Positions 42,551 to 52,900 of a DNA stretch of 64,000 bases are shown here, one piece after another (positions within the stretch are counted from its first letter, which is position 1; the number at the start of each line of letters is the position of its first letter). Under the pieces are notes generated by a model. It made no database searches. It was not told where the DNA came from and saw only the letters and a program-made list of their open reading frames with translations. The translations under genes and the position numbers were made by a program. This DNA is from Anoxybacterium sp963668245. Its GTDB lineage: Bacteria; Bacillota; Clostridia; Peptostreptococcales; Anaerovoracaceae. The stretch spans positions 1-64,000 of the forward strand of contig CAXXKB010000006.1 in NCBI GenBank assembly GCA_963668245.2, written 5' to 3'.

Positions 42551-44707
42551 TTGAAAAACAATAAGAAAGCATATTCCTTTGTATTGATACTTGCACTTCT
42601 TTTTTCAAGCTTCTCTTTTTCGTATGCGGAGAATGCCCCTGCGTATCTTGTAGATGTATTTGGAAATACGAATCAGCAGGCAATTACGATTTGCAACAAT
42701 TTAGGTATTGTAACAGGAAATCCAGATGGCACTTTTTTGCCAGACAATGCGGTGACAAGGGCGGAGTTTGCAGCTATGATAACCAGAACCCTTGCAATAC
42801 CAGAAAGCGTGTTGTCTGGATTTCGTACCAGCAAATTTCAAGATACAAGTGGATACAGCTGGGCTATCCCGTACTTGTCCTTTTGTGAATCCAAAGGCAT
42901 ATTATTGGGGGATGGCTCTGGAAATGTGATGCCAGGAAAAACGATTAACATAAACGAAGCAATAACAATGGCACTAAGAGCAATTGGCTATACTGCAAAT
43001 TCGTCGGCACTGGTTGGATCTTGGCCAGGCAATTATATTTCGGTAGCACAAGATTTAGGACTTTATGAAGAAGTAAATGCTGATGAGCTTCTAAACAGAG
43101 GAAATGCAGCAAAAATCATCTACAACTTATTGCCAGTAGGAAAAGTTACTGTAAGCACGGATGGAACCACCACTGCCATGAGCAACGTGACTGGCACTCC
43201 AAGTAGCTGCTTAAATACGGGACTGAACTGTACAGTAGAGCAAGGCATTATTGATATGACAACATATAGTGATTCTTTGATTCAGTTGGTGCCCTATATG
43301 GGAGCTTATGCAGATATTTATAAAAATGAAGATGGACAAGTCATCGCAGTAAAAACTCTATCTGAGACAATCACTGGTTTTTTCAGCGCAACAAAATCAC
43401 AGTTTGAATTGCCGGATCAGTCTAAAAGCTTCCAGTTTTCTAGTGCAACATTTACAACTCCATCCACTGTGCTGATTTCCAATGGACACAGCCCAGTAAC
43501 CCTAACGACAGTGTCTGCATTTGCTGGAGCATTTGCTACCGTCAATGTAGAGATGAGTGGTAGTCAAATTACTCAGTTTTATTCTTTATCTATGTGGCTG
43601 CCAGATGACACATTTTTGGCAGAAGAAGATGTTCAAGATGAAATTGTTGATGATAAAACGTTAGGTGGGTATGAATTACCTCTTACTGATGATGGTGAAG
43701 TAGACTATAGCAAGATATGTGTGTTTGGAGCCCCTTCTATCGCTCAGATTGCAGAGGATAACGTGGTATCAGTATACTTAGATCCCACAACAGATGAGGT
43801 TTTTTATGTAGAAATTGGAACGGCAAAGTTTACAGGAAAAATTACAGAAGCGGAGACCAAAACTTATTATAGCCAGTATACTGTCAATGGAGCTCCAGTG
43901 CTAAATTATTCTTTTATGCCAGCTTTGACAGTAGGTACAACGTACGATTTTAAGCTAGATGCATTTGGATATATCTATGAGGCTGATGCAATTAGTGGAA
44001 TTGCAAATAAATATGGCATAATCAAAGCTCATGCGGCGGCTGGAATTAATGATGAACAAGTGAAATTGTTTACATCCAATAATGAGGTGGTAACATTTGA
44101 TATTTCCGATGATGTTACGGTAGTTTCCAATGCTGGAGTTACAATAGGAAGTATTGGTACATTGATGGGATATGAACTTAATAATAGTGGCGATATTGAT
44201 ACCATTGATTTGCAAACCATTACTTGTTCTGCGGCAACCCTAGCGAGTATATCTGTTTTGAATACCAATGTGAGCAATTACGTAGTAGAAAAGGACTGCA
44301 GTGTATTTTCACTGGATGCATCTTCGGGAGATTACCGAATTACTACAATAGATAAAATTAAAACGGGAGTCAGTCTGATAGTAGGAGGTAGTGCACAAAT
44401 AATTCTTGATGACAGTGGCCATGTTACGGCAATGATTATTAATGATATTGCATATGGAAGGTCAGATGATGATATCTATGCAGTATTTGATAAAGTAACC
44501 GATGCAATCGATGAAGACGAGAATGAGGTTCAGCATCTAATTGGCTTTGCGAATGGAGAATCGTTAGATGCTTACACCGATGACAGTAATGTTATCTCTG
44601 GATTTACCAATACAACAATAGGAGCATATCAAATTGAAGTTGATAGTGATGGGTTGATTATATCAGTAACGGGGTTGACTCCAGATGTACTCCCATCCAC
44701 TAAATAG
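42551..44707 (+). CDS. SLH-domain surface protein
   Basis: 718 residues from a TTG start with AGAGGAGGG 7 nt upstream. A signal peptide ends near FSFSYAENA. SLH repeats cover about 30-190 (ITICNNLGIVTGNPDGTF, AVTRAEFAAMITRTL, YLSFCESKGILLGDGSG, INEAITMALRAIGY). The rest is beta-rich, acidic and of unknown fold, as in S-layer proteins. It should sit on the cell wall. It is followed after 11 nt by the second MATE exporter, an odd pairing that suggests co-expression of an envelope protein with the transport module. Confidence 0.82.
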   Translation: MKNNKKAYSFVLILALLFSSFSFSYAENAPAYLVDVFGNTNQQAITICNNLGIVTGNPDGTFLPDNAVTRAEFAAMITRTLAIPESVLSGFRTSKFQDTSGYSWAIPYLSFCESKGILLGDGSGNVMPGKTININEAITMALRAIGYTANSSALVGSWPGNYISVAQDLGLYEEVNADELLNRGNAAKIIYNLLPVGKVTVSTDGTTTAMSNVTGTPSSCLNTGLNCTVEQGIIDMTTYSDSLIQLVPYMGAYADIYKNEDGQVIAVKTLSETITGFFSATKSQFELPDQSKSFQFSSATFTTPSTVLISNGHSPVTLTTVSAFAGAFATVNVEMSGSQITQFYSLSMWLPDDTFLAEEDVQDEIVDDKTLGGYELPLTDDGEVDYSKICVFGAPSIAQIAEDNVVSVYLDPTTDEVFYVEIGTAKFTGKITEAETKTYYSQYTVNGAPVLNYSFMPALTVGTTYDFKLDAFGYIYEADAISGIANKYGIIKAHAAAGINDEQVKLFTSNNEVVTFDISDDVTVVSNAGVTIGSIGTLMGYELNNSGDIDTIDLQTITCSAATLASISVLNTNVSNYVVEKDCSVFSLDASSGDYRITTIDKIKTGVSLIVGGSAQIILDDSGHVTAMIINDIAYGRSDDDIYAVFDKVTDAIDEDENEVQHLIGFANGESLDAYTDDSNVISGFTNTTIGAYQIEVDSDGLIISVTGLTPDVLPSTK

Positions 44708-44718
44708 AGGGAGAATCA

Positions 44719-46104
44719 ATGGAAGAAAGTAAAAAAATAGTAGAAGAACAAAATAGTGAATTTACAGAAAAAAATATTACGCCGTTATTTTGGAAATATA
44801 GTTTGTTTGCATTTGCAGGAATGTTTTTTCAATTTTTAACTGTATTTTTTGATGGAACATTTGTTGGAAATGGGGTTGGCAAATTAGGACTTGCATCAAT
44901 TAGTATTATTATGCCTTTTTGGACAATTGGACTAGCCTTGATTATGCTTTTTGGTATCGGATCTTCAACCGTCGCCGCAATTAAGCTTGGAAACCAAGAT
45001 ATCGATGGAGCAAGAGAAATCTACGGCAAAATGATCATTTTTTCTTTCTTGTTTTCAGCATTGATTAGCGTTGTTGTACTTGGGTTTTTAACACGCGTTC
45101 TCACGACGCTAGGAGCATCGACAGAGGTTTTACCAGTTGCGAAAGAATATATGGTACCATTTTTAATTGGATTTCCTTTTTATGTGGCGGGAACTGTTGC
45201 ATACTTGTTTACAAGAATTGCGGAAAAACCTTTTATTGCAACACTTTCGTATACAATACCTGCTGTTGGCTCCATTGGGTTAGAATACCTGATGATATTC
45301 AAATGGGGAATGGGAATGACTGGATCTGGAATTGCGTATGTTCTATGTACCTCTTTAACGATTTTCTTGATTCCATACTTGCAAAGAAGCACAGTGTTTC
45401 AAATCAAATTATCGGATTTACGTCTAGACTGGAATATAATCAAACAGTGCACGAAAATTGGAGTTCCTCAATTTGGTATCAATATCTGTACTTCAATTTA
45501 TACCATTATTGTAAACAATCTGATTTTGCGATATGGTGGAACACCGATGGAGACCGCAATTTTTGGCATCATAAATGCGTACATCGCATTTATCTTTATT
45601 ACAGTAACTAACTCTTTTTGTCAAGGAATTCAACCAATTGCCAGCTATAACTTTGGGGCACAGCTCAATGGTCGTGTCGCAAAACTTATCAAAGTGGGTG
45701 TGACACAAAGCTCAATCGTGCTGCTTGCAACGACAGGATTGGTGTTCTATTTTTCGGATCAGATTATTATGTTATTTGTTGGAACCGATCCAGAATTTAA
45801 TGATGCAGTTAAAACCGTGATGCATACCCTGCTTTTACTATATGCTTTTGGTAACGTCTCACAAATTGCATCTGCTTACTTTATTTCCGTAGAAAAAATA
45901 GGACTGGCAATTTTTAATGGAATCACAAGAATTCTGATTTTTGCGGTACCACTACTGCTTATTTTACCTAAGATCTTTGGAATAAAAGGGATCTGGCTGG
46001 CGCAACCTAGCGCCGATGCATTGGCATTTTTGATTGCAGTCATTTGCTTACTCAAGGAATACAAAAAGTTGACGGATACTGGAGTTTATCAGGTTAAATC
46101 CTAG
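44719..46104 (+). CDS. MATE family exporter, second paralogue
   Basis: 461 residues, the same family and a clear paralogue of 15673 (PLFWKYSLFAFAGM, VPFLIGFPFYVAGTVAY, FCQGIQPIASYNFGA). Twelve helices in two halves. GAGGGAG precedes the ATG. A DUF3237 gene follows after 19 nt, in the order seen at 15673 but without the amidohydrolase in between. Confidence 0.9.
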   Translation: MEESKKIVEEQNSEFTEKNITPLFWKYSLFAFAGMFFQFLTVFFDGTFVGNGVGKLGLASISIIMPFWTIGLALIMLFGIGSSTVAAIKLGNQDIDGAREIYGKMIIFSFLFSALISVVVLGFLTRVLTTLGASTEVLPVAKEYMVPFLIGFPFYVAGTVAYLFTRIAEKPFIATLSYTIPAVGSIGLEYLMIFKWGMGMTGSGIAYVLCTSLTIFLIPYLQRSTVFQIKLSDLRLDWNIIKQCTKIGVPQFGINICTSIYTIIVNNLILRYGGTPMETAIFGIINAYIAFIFITVTNSFCQGIQPIASYNFGAQLNGRVAKLIKVGVTQSSIVLLATTGLVFYFSDQIIMLFVGTDPEFNDAVKTVMHTLLLLYAFGNVSQIASAYFISVEKIGLAIFNGITRILIFAVPLLLILPKIFGIKGIWLAQPSADALAFLIAVICLLKEYKKLTDTGVYQVKS

Positions 46105-46123
46105 CACAAAGAAGGAGCATAGT

Positions 46124-46606
46124 ATGAAAAAAGATCGATTAGCGCTACCACAATTAGAAATAGAAGAATTATTCTATCTAGAAGTAAAATGTGCCCCAAT
46201 CTTACCTGTTGGAACAACCGGTAAAGGGGAACTTAATATTTATCCAATCGCAGGAGGATACTTCGAGGGTGAAAAAATCAGTGGAACCATTCTGCCGATT
46301 GGTGCAGATTGGAATTACTTTCAAGCTGATAAAATCGATGTAGTAGATACCAGATATGTACTACAAACCGATGATGGAGCAATGATTTCAATCTCTACAA
46401 AAGGATGCTGTATTCTAACTCCTGAGCAAGATGAAATTGTTTGTAAAGGTGGTCATATTGAGCCTGAGGACTATTACTTCAGACAGCACCTATTTTTTGA
46501 AACTGGAGCAGAAAAATATCAATGGCTCAATGGAATAATAGCGTTTGCGGTGATGGGAATAAAACCGACGGGGGAAATCTGTTATAATGCGTATATGGTG
46601 AAATAA
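46124..46606 (+). CDS. DUF3237 family protein, paralogue 3
   Basis: 160 residues with IEELFYLEVKCAP, GGYFEGEKISGTIL, GADWNYF, DTRYVLQTDDGA, YYFRQHLFFETG and GEICYNAYMVK. The 3' end is nearly identical in DNA to paralogue 2. It lies between the second MATE gene and the APC permease gene. Confidence 0.9.
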   Translation: MKKDRLALPQLEIEELFYLEVKCAPILPVGTTGKGELNIYPIAGGYFEGEKISGTILPIGADWNYFQADKIDVVDTRYVLQTDDGAMISISTKGCCILTPEQDEIVCKGGHIEPEDYYFRQHLFFETGAEKYQWLNGIIAFAVMGIKPTGEICYNAYMVK

Positions 46607-46620
46607 AGGAGAGGATAATA

Positions 46621-48006
46621 ATGGAACAAAAAACGAAAACGGGAAACCTAGATCAGTTAGGGTATGAGCAGTCGTTAAAACGTGTTTTGACATTAAGAAA
46701 TCTGGTTTTTTTTGGAATTTCCTATTTGGCACCTACTGTAATTTTCAATCAATATGGAGTTCTGACGCTGACAACCCAAGGTATGATGGCGATGTCCTGT
46801 CTCGTTACTGTGGTAGCTGTTATGTTTACAGCATATAGCTATTCGCAAATGGTAAAAATTTATCCGGTTGCAGGATCAGCATACACTTATGTACAACGTG
46901 CAATCAACCCCCACCTTGGATTTTTAACGGGATGGGTTGTTTTATTGGACTACGTCCTTATCCCAATGGTTTGCTATCTTTGCGTAGGATTATATATGAA
47001 TCGATTTGTGCCAGCTGTACCAACATCTGTATGGATTGTAATTAGTATTGTTGCCATGACATTGATAAATATTGTTGGAATTCAAGCCACAGCAAGATTT
47101 AATACAATGATTATGGTGCTACAATTTGGATTCACACTGTTCTTTATTGGTATTGTCATAAACTATATCACTGGAGGCGGTGGCGCTGGAACCTTGGTTT
47201 CACCAGAAAATTTCTATGACTCAGCTGATTTCACCCAGTCAGGATTGCTAGCGGGAGCGGCTATCATGGCGATTTCATTTTTGGGATTTGATGCAGTGAC
47301 AACAGTTGCAGAGGAAACCATAGAACCAGAGAAAAACACCGGAAAAGCAATATTTATTATTTGCGTAGGGGCTGGAATCGTGTTTACCTTGATTTCATAT
47401 CTTGCCCAAGTAGCTTGGCCAGATGCATGGATTCAGATGACAGACTCGGATACAGGAATTTTTGACCTATTTGACCATATGAATAAAGGATATTTATCAA
47501 CGGTATTTCTGATTATTGATAACTGTGCTAGCTTGGCGTGCGCCCTAACTGCAACCGCAGCGGTAGCAAGAATTTTATATGGAATGGGAAGAGATGGCGT
47601 TTTGTCCAAAAAATTCTTTGGACATATCCACTCAAAATTCCAAACCCCAATTTGGAACATACTACTTGTTTCAGGGCTTTCCTTTAGTGCAATTATTTTT
47701 GCTGACAACTTATTCGCAGCCCTATCTCTTGTTAGTTTTGGGGCATTGACAGCATTTACTCTGGTCAATCTCTCCGTTATTTTTCAGTATGTGCTAAAGG
47801 ACAGAAAAAGGAGCGGGCATGATCTTTTTAAATATCTTTTGATACCTTGCATGGGTGCCATCGTTTCTGTTTACTTATTTACCAACATTGGATTTTGGGG
47901 CAAAATTGTGGGTGGCGTTTGGCTGCTCATTGGTGTGATTTATTCTGCTATTACAACGAGCTTTTGGAGAAAATTGCCACCGGAATTAAAGCTTGAAGAC
48001 AACTAG
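46621..48006 (+). CDS. APC family amino acid permease
   Basis: 461 residues and twelve helices. The APC signature is seen in FFGISYLAPTVIF (helix 1), YPVAGSAYTYVQRAINPHLGF (helices 2-3) and FLGFDAVTTVAEETIEPEKNTGKAI (helix 6). It is likely a proton-coupled importer of an amino acid or amine. AAAGGAGAGG precedes the ATG, and it lies 14 nt after DUF3237 paralogue 3. Confidence 0.9.
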   Translation: MEQKTKTGNLDQLGYEQSLKRVLTLRNLVFFGISYLAPTVIFNQYGVLTLTTQGMMAMSCLVTVVAVMFTAYSYSQMVKIYPVAGSAYTYVQRAINPHLGFLTGWVVLLDYVLIPMVCYLCVGLYMNRFVPAVPTSVWIVISIVAMTLINIVGIQATARFNTMIMVLQFGFTLFFIGIVINYITGGGGAGTLVSPENFYDSADFTQSGLLAGAAIMAISFLGFDAVTTVAEETIEPEKNTGKAIFIICVGAGIVFTLISYLAQVAWPDAWIQMTDSDTGIFDLFDHMNKGYLSTVFLIIDNCASLACALTATAAVARILYGMGRDGVLSKKFFGHIHSKFQTPIWNILLVSGLSFSAIIFADNLFAALSLVSFGALTAFTLVNLSVIFQYVLKDRKRSGHDLFKYLLIPCMGAIVSVYLFTNIGFWGKIVGGVWLLIGVIYSAITTSFWRKLPPELKLEDN

Positions 48007-48037
48007 AACTGGATGGGAAACGATGAAAGGTGATAGT

Positions 48038-48610
48038 ATGAAGGAAAACGAAAATCTATATCGAATCAATGGAAAGACAGGACATTTTATGATTGATATT
48101 GCATTGGATGAATATATGGATTTTTTTCATAAATGGGATAATGCGATTATGAAAAAAAGAGATATGAATCCAGAACTTGCCGAATTTTTAGATTTATGTT
48201 CTGAAGATATACCTTTAAAAAAAGGAATCGATATTCATATTAGAATGGAAAAAGAAAATCAGGATCAAGAGAAAGAAGCGCTTATTCGGGATAGCTATGT
48301 AACTTACTATAAAACGTATTTTCGCTTAGAAAAGAAAAAAATTAGAAAACTGTTTAAAGCTTCATCACTTCTAACGATAACGTCAACGTGCCTTCTATTG
48401 ATAAATTATACATTGAGATCCATGCTTCCTGACGGTATTGCATCAGACGTAATACTGGAGGGATTGATGATTGGAGGATGGGTTTTTTTATGGGAAGCAA
48501 TTCACAATATTACCTTTGAAAGAAGAGAATCCTTATATCGATACAAAGAATTGGCACGCTTTCTAAAAGCATCAATTTTATTTGACTATTACTCGATCTC
48601 GTTGGAATAG
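48038..48610 (+). CDS. Conserved hypothetical membrane protein
   Basis: 190 residues from the ATG at 48038 with AAAGGTGATAG upstream; an earlier ATG at 47993 overlaps the permease gene. A soluble N-terminal region (KKGIDIHIRMEKENQDQEKEALIRDSYVTYY cannot be assigned as a whole) is followed by two hydrophobic segments (about 108-125 and 137-155) and a basic C-terminus. I do not recognise a family. It is the last gene of the SLH-MATE-DUF3237-APC run and ends at a terminator. Confidence 0.7.
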   Translation: MKENENLYRINGKTGHFMIDIALDEYMDFFHKWDNAIMKKRDMNPELAEFLDLCSEDIPLKKGIDIHIRMEKENQDQEKEALIRDSYVTYYKTYFRLEKKKIRKLFKASSLLTITSTCLLLINYTLRSMLPDGIASDVILEGLMIGGWVFLWEAIHNITFERRESLYRYKELARFLKASILFDYYSISLE

Positions 48611-48660
48611 AAAACTGAAAATGCTGTAGTATAAACCACATCCATTAATCATAAGAATAG

Positions 48661-48702
48661 GAGCTGCACCTTATGGGCCATATTTGCCGTAAGTTGCAGC
48701 TC
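48661..48702 (+). terminator. Terminator after the MATE-DUF3237-APC run
   Basis: GAGCTGCACCTTA and TAAGTTGCAGCTC form a long stem, followed by TTATTCCGTTATTTTTT. Confidence 0.65.
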
Positions 48703-48839
48703 TTATTCCGTTATTTTTTAAAGGTGAGGGGAAAAAATACATAACTTTGCATGTTATTAAATTTATGAAATGGGTAAATTTGTATCACCGCTATAATCAA
48801 TTATCGCGCATTTTCAAATTGCTGAAGGGGTGAATCTCT

Positions 48840-49888
48840 ATGTTTAAAAAAGCTTGGTCATCAGTCTTTGCATTGCTATGGTTTTAACTGCTTTCCCGTT
48901 GGGTTTAAATCCTGCGTATGGTTCTGGGTGGACTTTAAGTGGAGATACAGGATGGTCTGTTGCTTATCCAACAAATGGACAACATGATAAACCAAATGAT
49001 CAACAGACGGGGAGCGGATCCGTGTCACAGGATATCGTCGGAGATGGTACGTATCGTTCTACGTTTTATCATTTCACAGACACGACTTTGGCAATGCGTA
49101 TTCGGGTAAATGGGATTAACGGCGGAATTAATTCTAGCGACTATCAGTTTAAAAACTTTACATTTATAGGAGTCGATAGCGATGTAAATGGAAGCATTGA
49201 TTTCTTTTTGGGCGTATATAATCCTTCTGGAAACAATGGTAGGCTTGGCATTTATCGCTCGGAGCCAGGACTTGCTAATACAGGCCCTAGTTCTACGGGT
49301 ATATCAGGAAAACCTTTAATGGCATTTCAGCCAGTTCGTGATAGTAATTTTTCTATCACAGATGCTACAGATAGTAGTTTTAATGGGACCAATGATTATT
49401 TCATCTCCTATCAATTTAATATTTCTGACATTAACAGTGCGTTGTCCGGCACTGGATATAGCTTTTCCGCTTCAACACCATTCCGATTTATTACAGGCAC
49501 CGCATCACAGGATAATTCTTTCAACCAAGATATTAGCGGAATGGATGAATCAGGATGGTCTTCCCGAAATACATGGAATGGGATTGGGGTATTTTCAGAT
49601 GTGAAGACTGCAGATGGTAGCGTTTCATATTATGCCGTAAACTTTGATAAGAATACTGGAGACGCAGAAGCGAATCCAAGTCTCAAAGTAGTGCAGGCAG
49701 CTGATACACTGAATTCACTGCCGATTTCTCCTACAAAGAGGGTGATGTACTTTCAAGAGTGGAATACAAGCCCAGATGGAACGGGCACAAAGTTTACTTC
49801 CACAACCACCATTAGTGGAAATCAGACTGTGTATGCAATATGGAGCGATAAGCAAGTCTATACTGTGACGTTCCATCCCAATGGCTGA
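48840..49888 (+). pseudogene. Giant SLH surface protein, 5' part (frameshift and in-frame TGA)
   Basis: The natural start is the ATG at 48840 with GAAGGGG 9 nt upstream. From it the frame closes after 15 codons. Adding one A to the A6 run at 48846-48851 restores MFKKSLVISLCIAMVLTAF, an ideal signal peptide, joined to the long frame from 48854. That frame encodes a beta-rich N-terminal domain and an InlB-type repeat (WNTSPDGTGTKFTST) and then stops at TGA 49886-49888 within TVTFHPNG. The same frame continues beyond with no other stop. It is the same gene as 49952-53479. It could be a true pseudogene, a phase-variable gene, or an assembly error. Confidence 0.8.
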
Positions 49889-49951
49889 AATTTTAGTGGA
49901 AGTACAACTTCTGTTGTAATCCCCAGCTTTAGTGGAACAATTGGTGACAAT

Positions 49952-52900
49952 ATGCCGCCTGATCCAACAAACGGAGCCAACTACTTTACTGGTTGGAACA
50001 CTCTGGCAGCACCTTCAACACAAAGTCCTGGCACTTGGTTTAACTCAGCAAGTCAAGTGAATGGAAATATAGAAGTATTTGCGCAATGGAACAGTAAGGA
50101 AACGAAGTTAGCTGCTTTTTACGACAATTACGACGGAAGTGGGGGCTCGATTATCGCGCGTGTGTATTCGAATGGTCAGAGCAATAATTTCAATGGAACA
50201 TTGCCGGTCATTGATCGTTCGGGGTACGTTTTTGGTGGATGGTATTTAAATGACCAAACCTGTTCAGGTGCTCCAGCAGCAGAGATTAGTACGCAGGGAA
50301 ATTATTATGCAAAATGGACGTTAGCAAACTATACGGTCCGCTTTCTAGAGAATGCAGGAGGGGATACCGTAAATGGCATGCCAGCAGATAAATCCATAAC
50401 GAGCGGAATATTTGAGACTATCCCGCCAGAACCAACTCGAAATGATTACGCATTCATCGAATGGAACCGAAATAATGATGGAACTGGAGAAGCGATGTAT
50501 CCTAGCACCGTAATTTCTGCAAGTACCTCTGTATCGGCTATTTGGCAAAGTTCCAAAAATGTGATTTTTGATGGGAATGGTGGTAAAACCATTGATAATA
50601 ATAATAATGAAGTCAATACGCAAACGATTTTAGCAATAGATGGTGTTTTGCAAATAAAACCTCAACCACCTGAACAAAGTGGTTTTACATTTTTAGGCTG
50701 GGGAACCTCTTCTGGGGCAACCACAACAGTCGACATTAGTGACGTAAGTGCATATAACACACTTTATGCAGTATGGAGTCCGATTTATCAAGTAATCTTT
50801 GATGCCCATGATGGCGATTGGGGAGGAACACCAGCAACAACGCAAACGGCAGTTTCAACTGCATATGGGAGTGTGCTGTATATTCCTGTATCACCAACAA
50901 GATTAGGATATGATTTTAGTTATTGGTGTTTGCAAAGCGATGGAACCGGCGGTAGCTTTACGATGACAACTGAAATAACTGGAAATAATACGATGGTTTA
51001 TGCAATTTGGACACCTGTAGCTAGTGGTTCAAAAACAGTTACCTATCAATCGAATGGAGGAAGTAGCGTAGCTGCTCAAACCACAACCCAGATTGATACC
51101 GCCCCTAGTCCTACAAAGACCGGATATATATTGGAAAATTGGTACAACGATCCAAATTTAGATGGGGCAAATAAGGTTACTTTTCCATATGTTGTGACAA
51201 CTGATATTACACTATATGCAGCATGGACACCCAATGGAAATACAGGATACACAGTAGAACATTATGTGATGGACGAAGCAGGGGCATATCCTTCCTCTCC
51301 AACAGCTACTGACAACAATACGGGCACAACGGATGCAACTTTGACACTCTCATCGCTTGTTAAGGGAAGCCTAGTAGTTGTAGGCGGAATAGGGTATTCT
51401 TCTGGAACTGTGGATGGAAATACGGTCACAGAATCAGCAATCGCAGCAGATGGAACAAGGGTAGTGAAGCTGTATTATGAAAGAAGCCAATATACACTGA
51501 CGCTGTCAGCAGGAACTGGCACCAGCAATGTTTCTGGAGCGGGAGTTTACTATTACGGACAAACAATTCAGCTATCAGTAGATGTTGATAACGGATACTT
51601 GTGGAGCCAGTGGACGAGCAACAGCACCTCAGTCCTTGGGCATCAAAATACGCAAAATGGAATGATTACCATGCCGGTAGGAAGCCTCACTTTGATGGCT
51701 AATGCAACTGCAATTTCGCCAACAGGGTATACGGTTACTTTAAATGACAATGGTGGATCGGGAGGGAGCGGTACCGTGATTGCTTCATATGGTTCCGCCA
51801 TGCCGACTGCAACGAAGCCTGTTCGAAGTGGTTACAATTTCTTGGGGTATTATGATGCTACCTCTGGAGGGAACCAATACTACAATAGCAGTATGACTAG
51901 TGTGAGAAATTGGGATTATAATCAAAACAAAACACTATATGCATCATGGTATGGCGCTGATGTGAGTGGCAATGTGATCGATGATGCAACGCCAGTTCAG
52001 GTTGTAACCGGGGCATCTATTAAAATCATGCTAGGCAATACTCAATATGGAAATACTGCAATTACAGCTGCAGATGGTAGCTTTACAATATACAATGTTC
52101 CTGCAGGTACCTATAACTTAATCATGACACTGGGTGATAAAACAGAAATTATTGTAATTACAATTAGCGGAAATACGCTTGTAGCAAATGTAGGTACTAT
52201 TTTATTTCCTTTAGGAAATGCTAGTAGTGCATTAAAGCTACAAGGGACAAGTACGCCAGCTATTGTAATTGGAAATCTACATCCAGAAGCAGAAAACTAT
52301 TTAACTTCCGAAGGTGGGATTGGATTTGTTAAAGTTGAAATGACAGTGGAGGAGACCAGCGCAAATATCACTACAAATGCAGCAGTTCTCACTGCCATCA
52401 ACCAAATGAGTTCCAATGCACAAGCGTCCGGTGAAACAATCGGGATATTTCTAGACATGAACATTGAACGGTATCAGAGGGCACTTGATACAGCTCCGTG
52501 GAGCTATACCGGAAAAATTGACAAAACCAGTGGGCTGATTCAGATTGTTATTCCAATACCAGGTTCACTGCAAGGAAAATCCAACTATATTGTATATCGA
52601 TATCACAACAATGTTGTAAACCAGATCACGTCAGTACCAAATATAGATTTAGAATACCTAACGTGGAATGCAGAGAAAACAATTCTAACCATGTATGTGA
52701 AGAAGTTTTCTGTATATGCCATTTCGTATCCAAATACAGTGTCAGCTTCATCATCATCAGGCTCATCGTCCAAAACTACTGTGGCAACAACAGCTGCAAT
52801 TGTTTCAGAACAAGCCATTACGGTAACTGGTGTGCCACAGTTGGATAAAGTAAACCACATGGTGTATATGCAAGGATATACCGATGACAGTTTTAGAGCA

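Noticed and set aside
49886..49888. UGA as selenocysteine codon in the giant surface protein
   Set aside because: The position corresponds to a glycine in the repeat motif, the protein is extracellular and structural, and I see no clear SECIS-like hairpin directly downstream.
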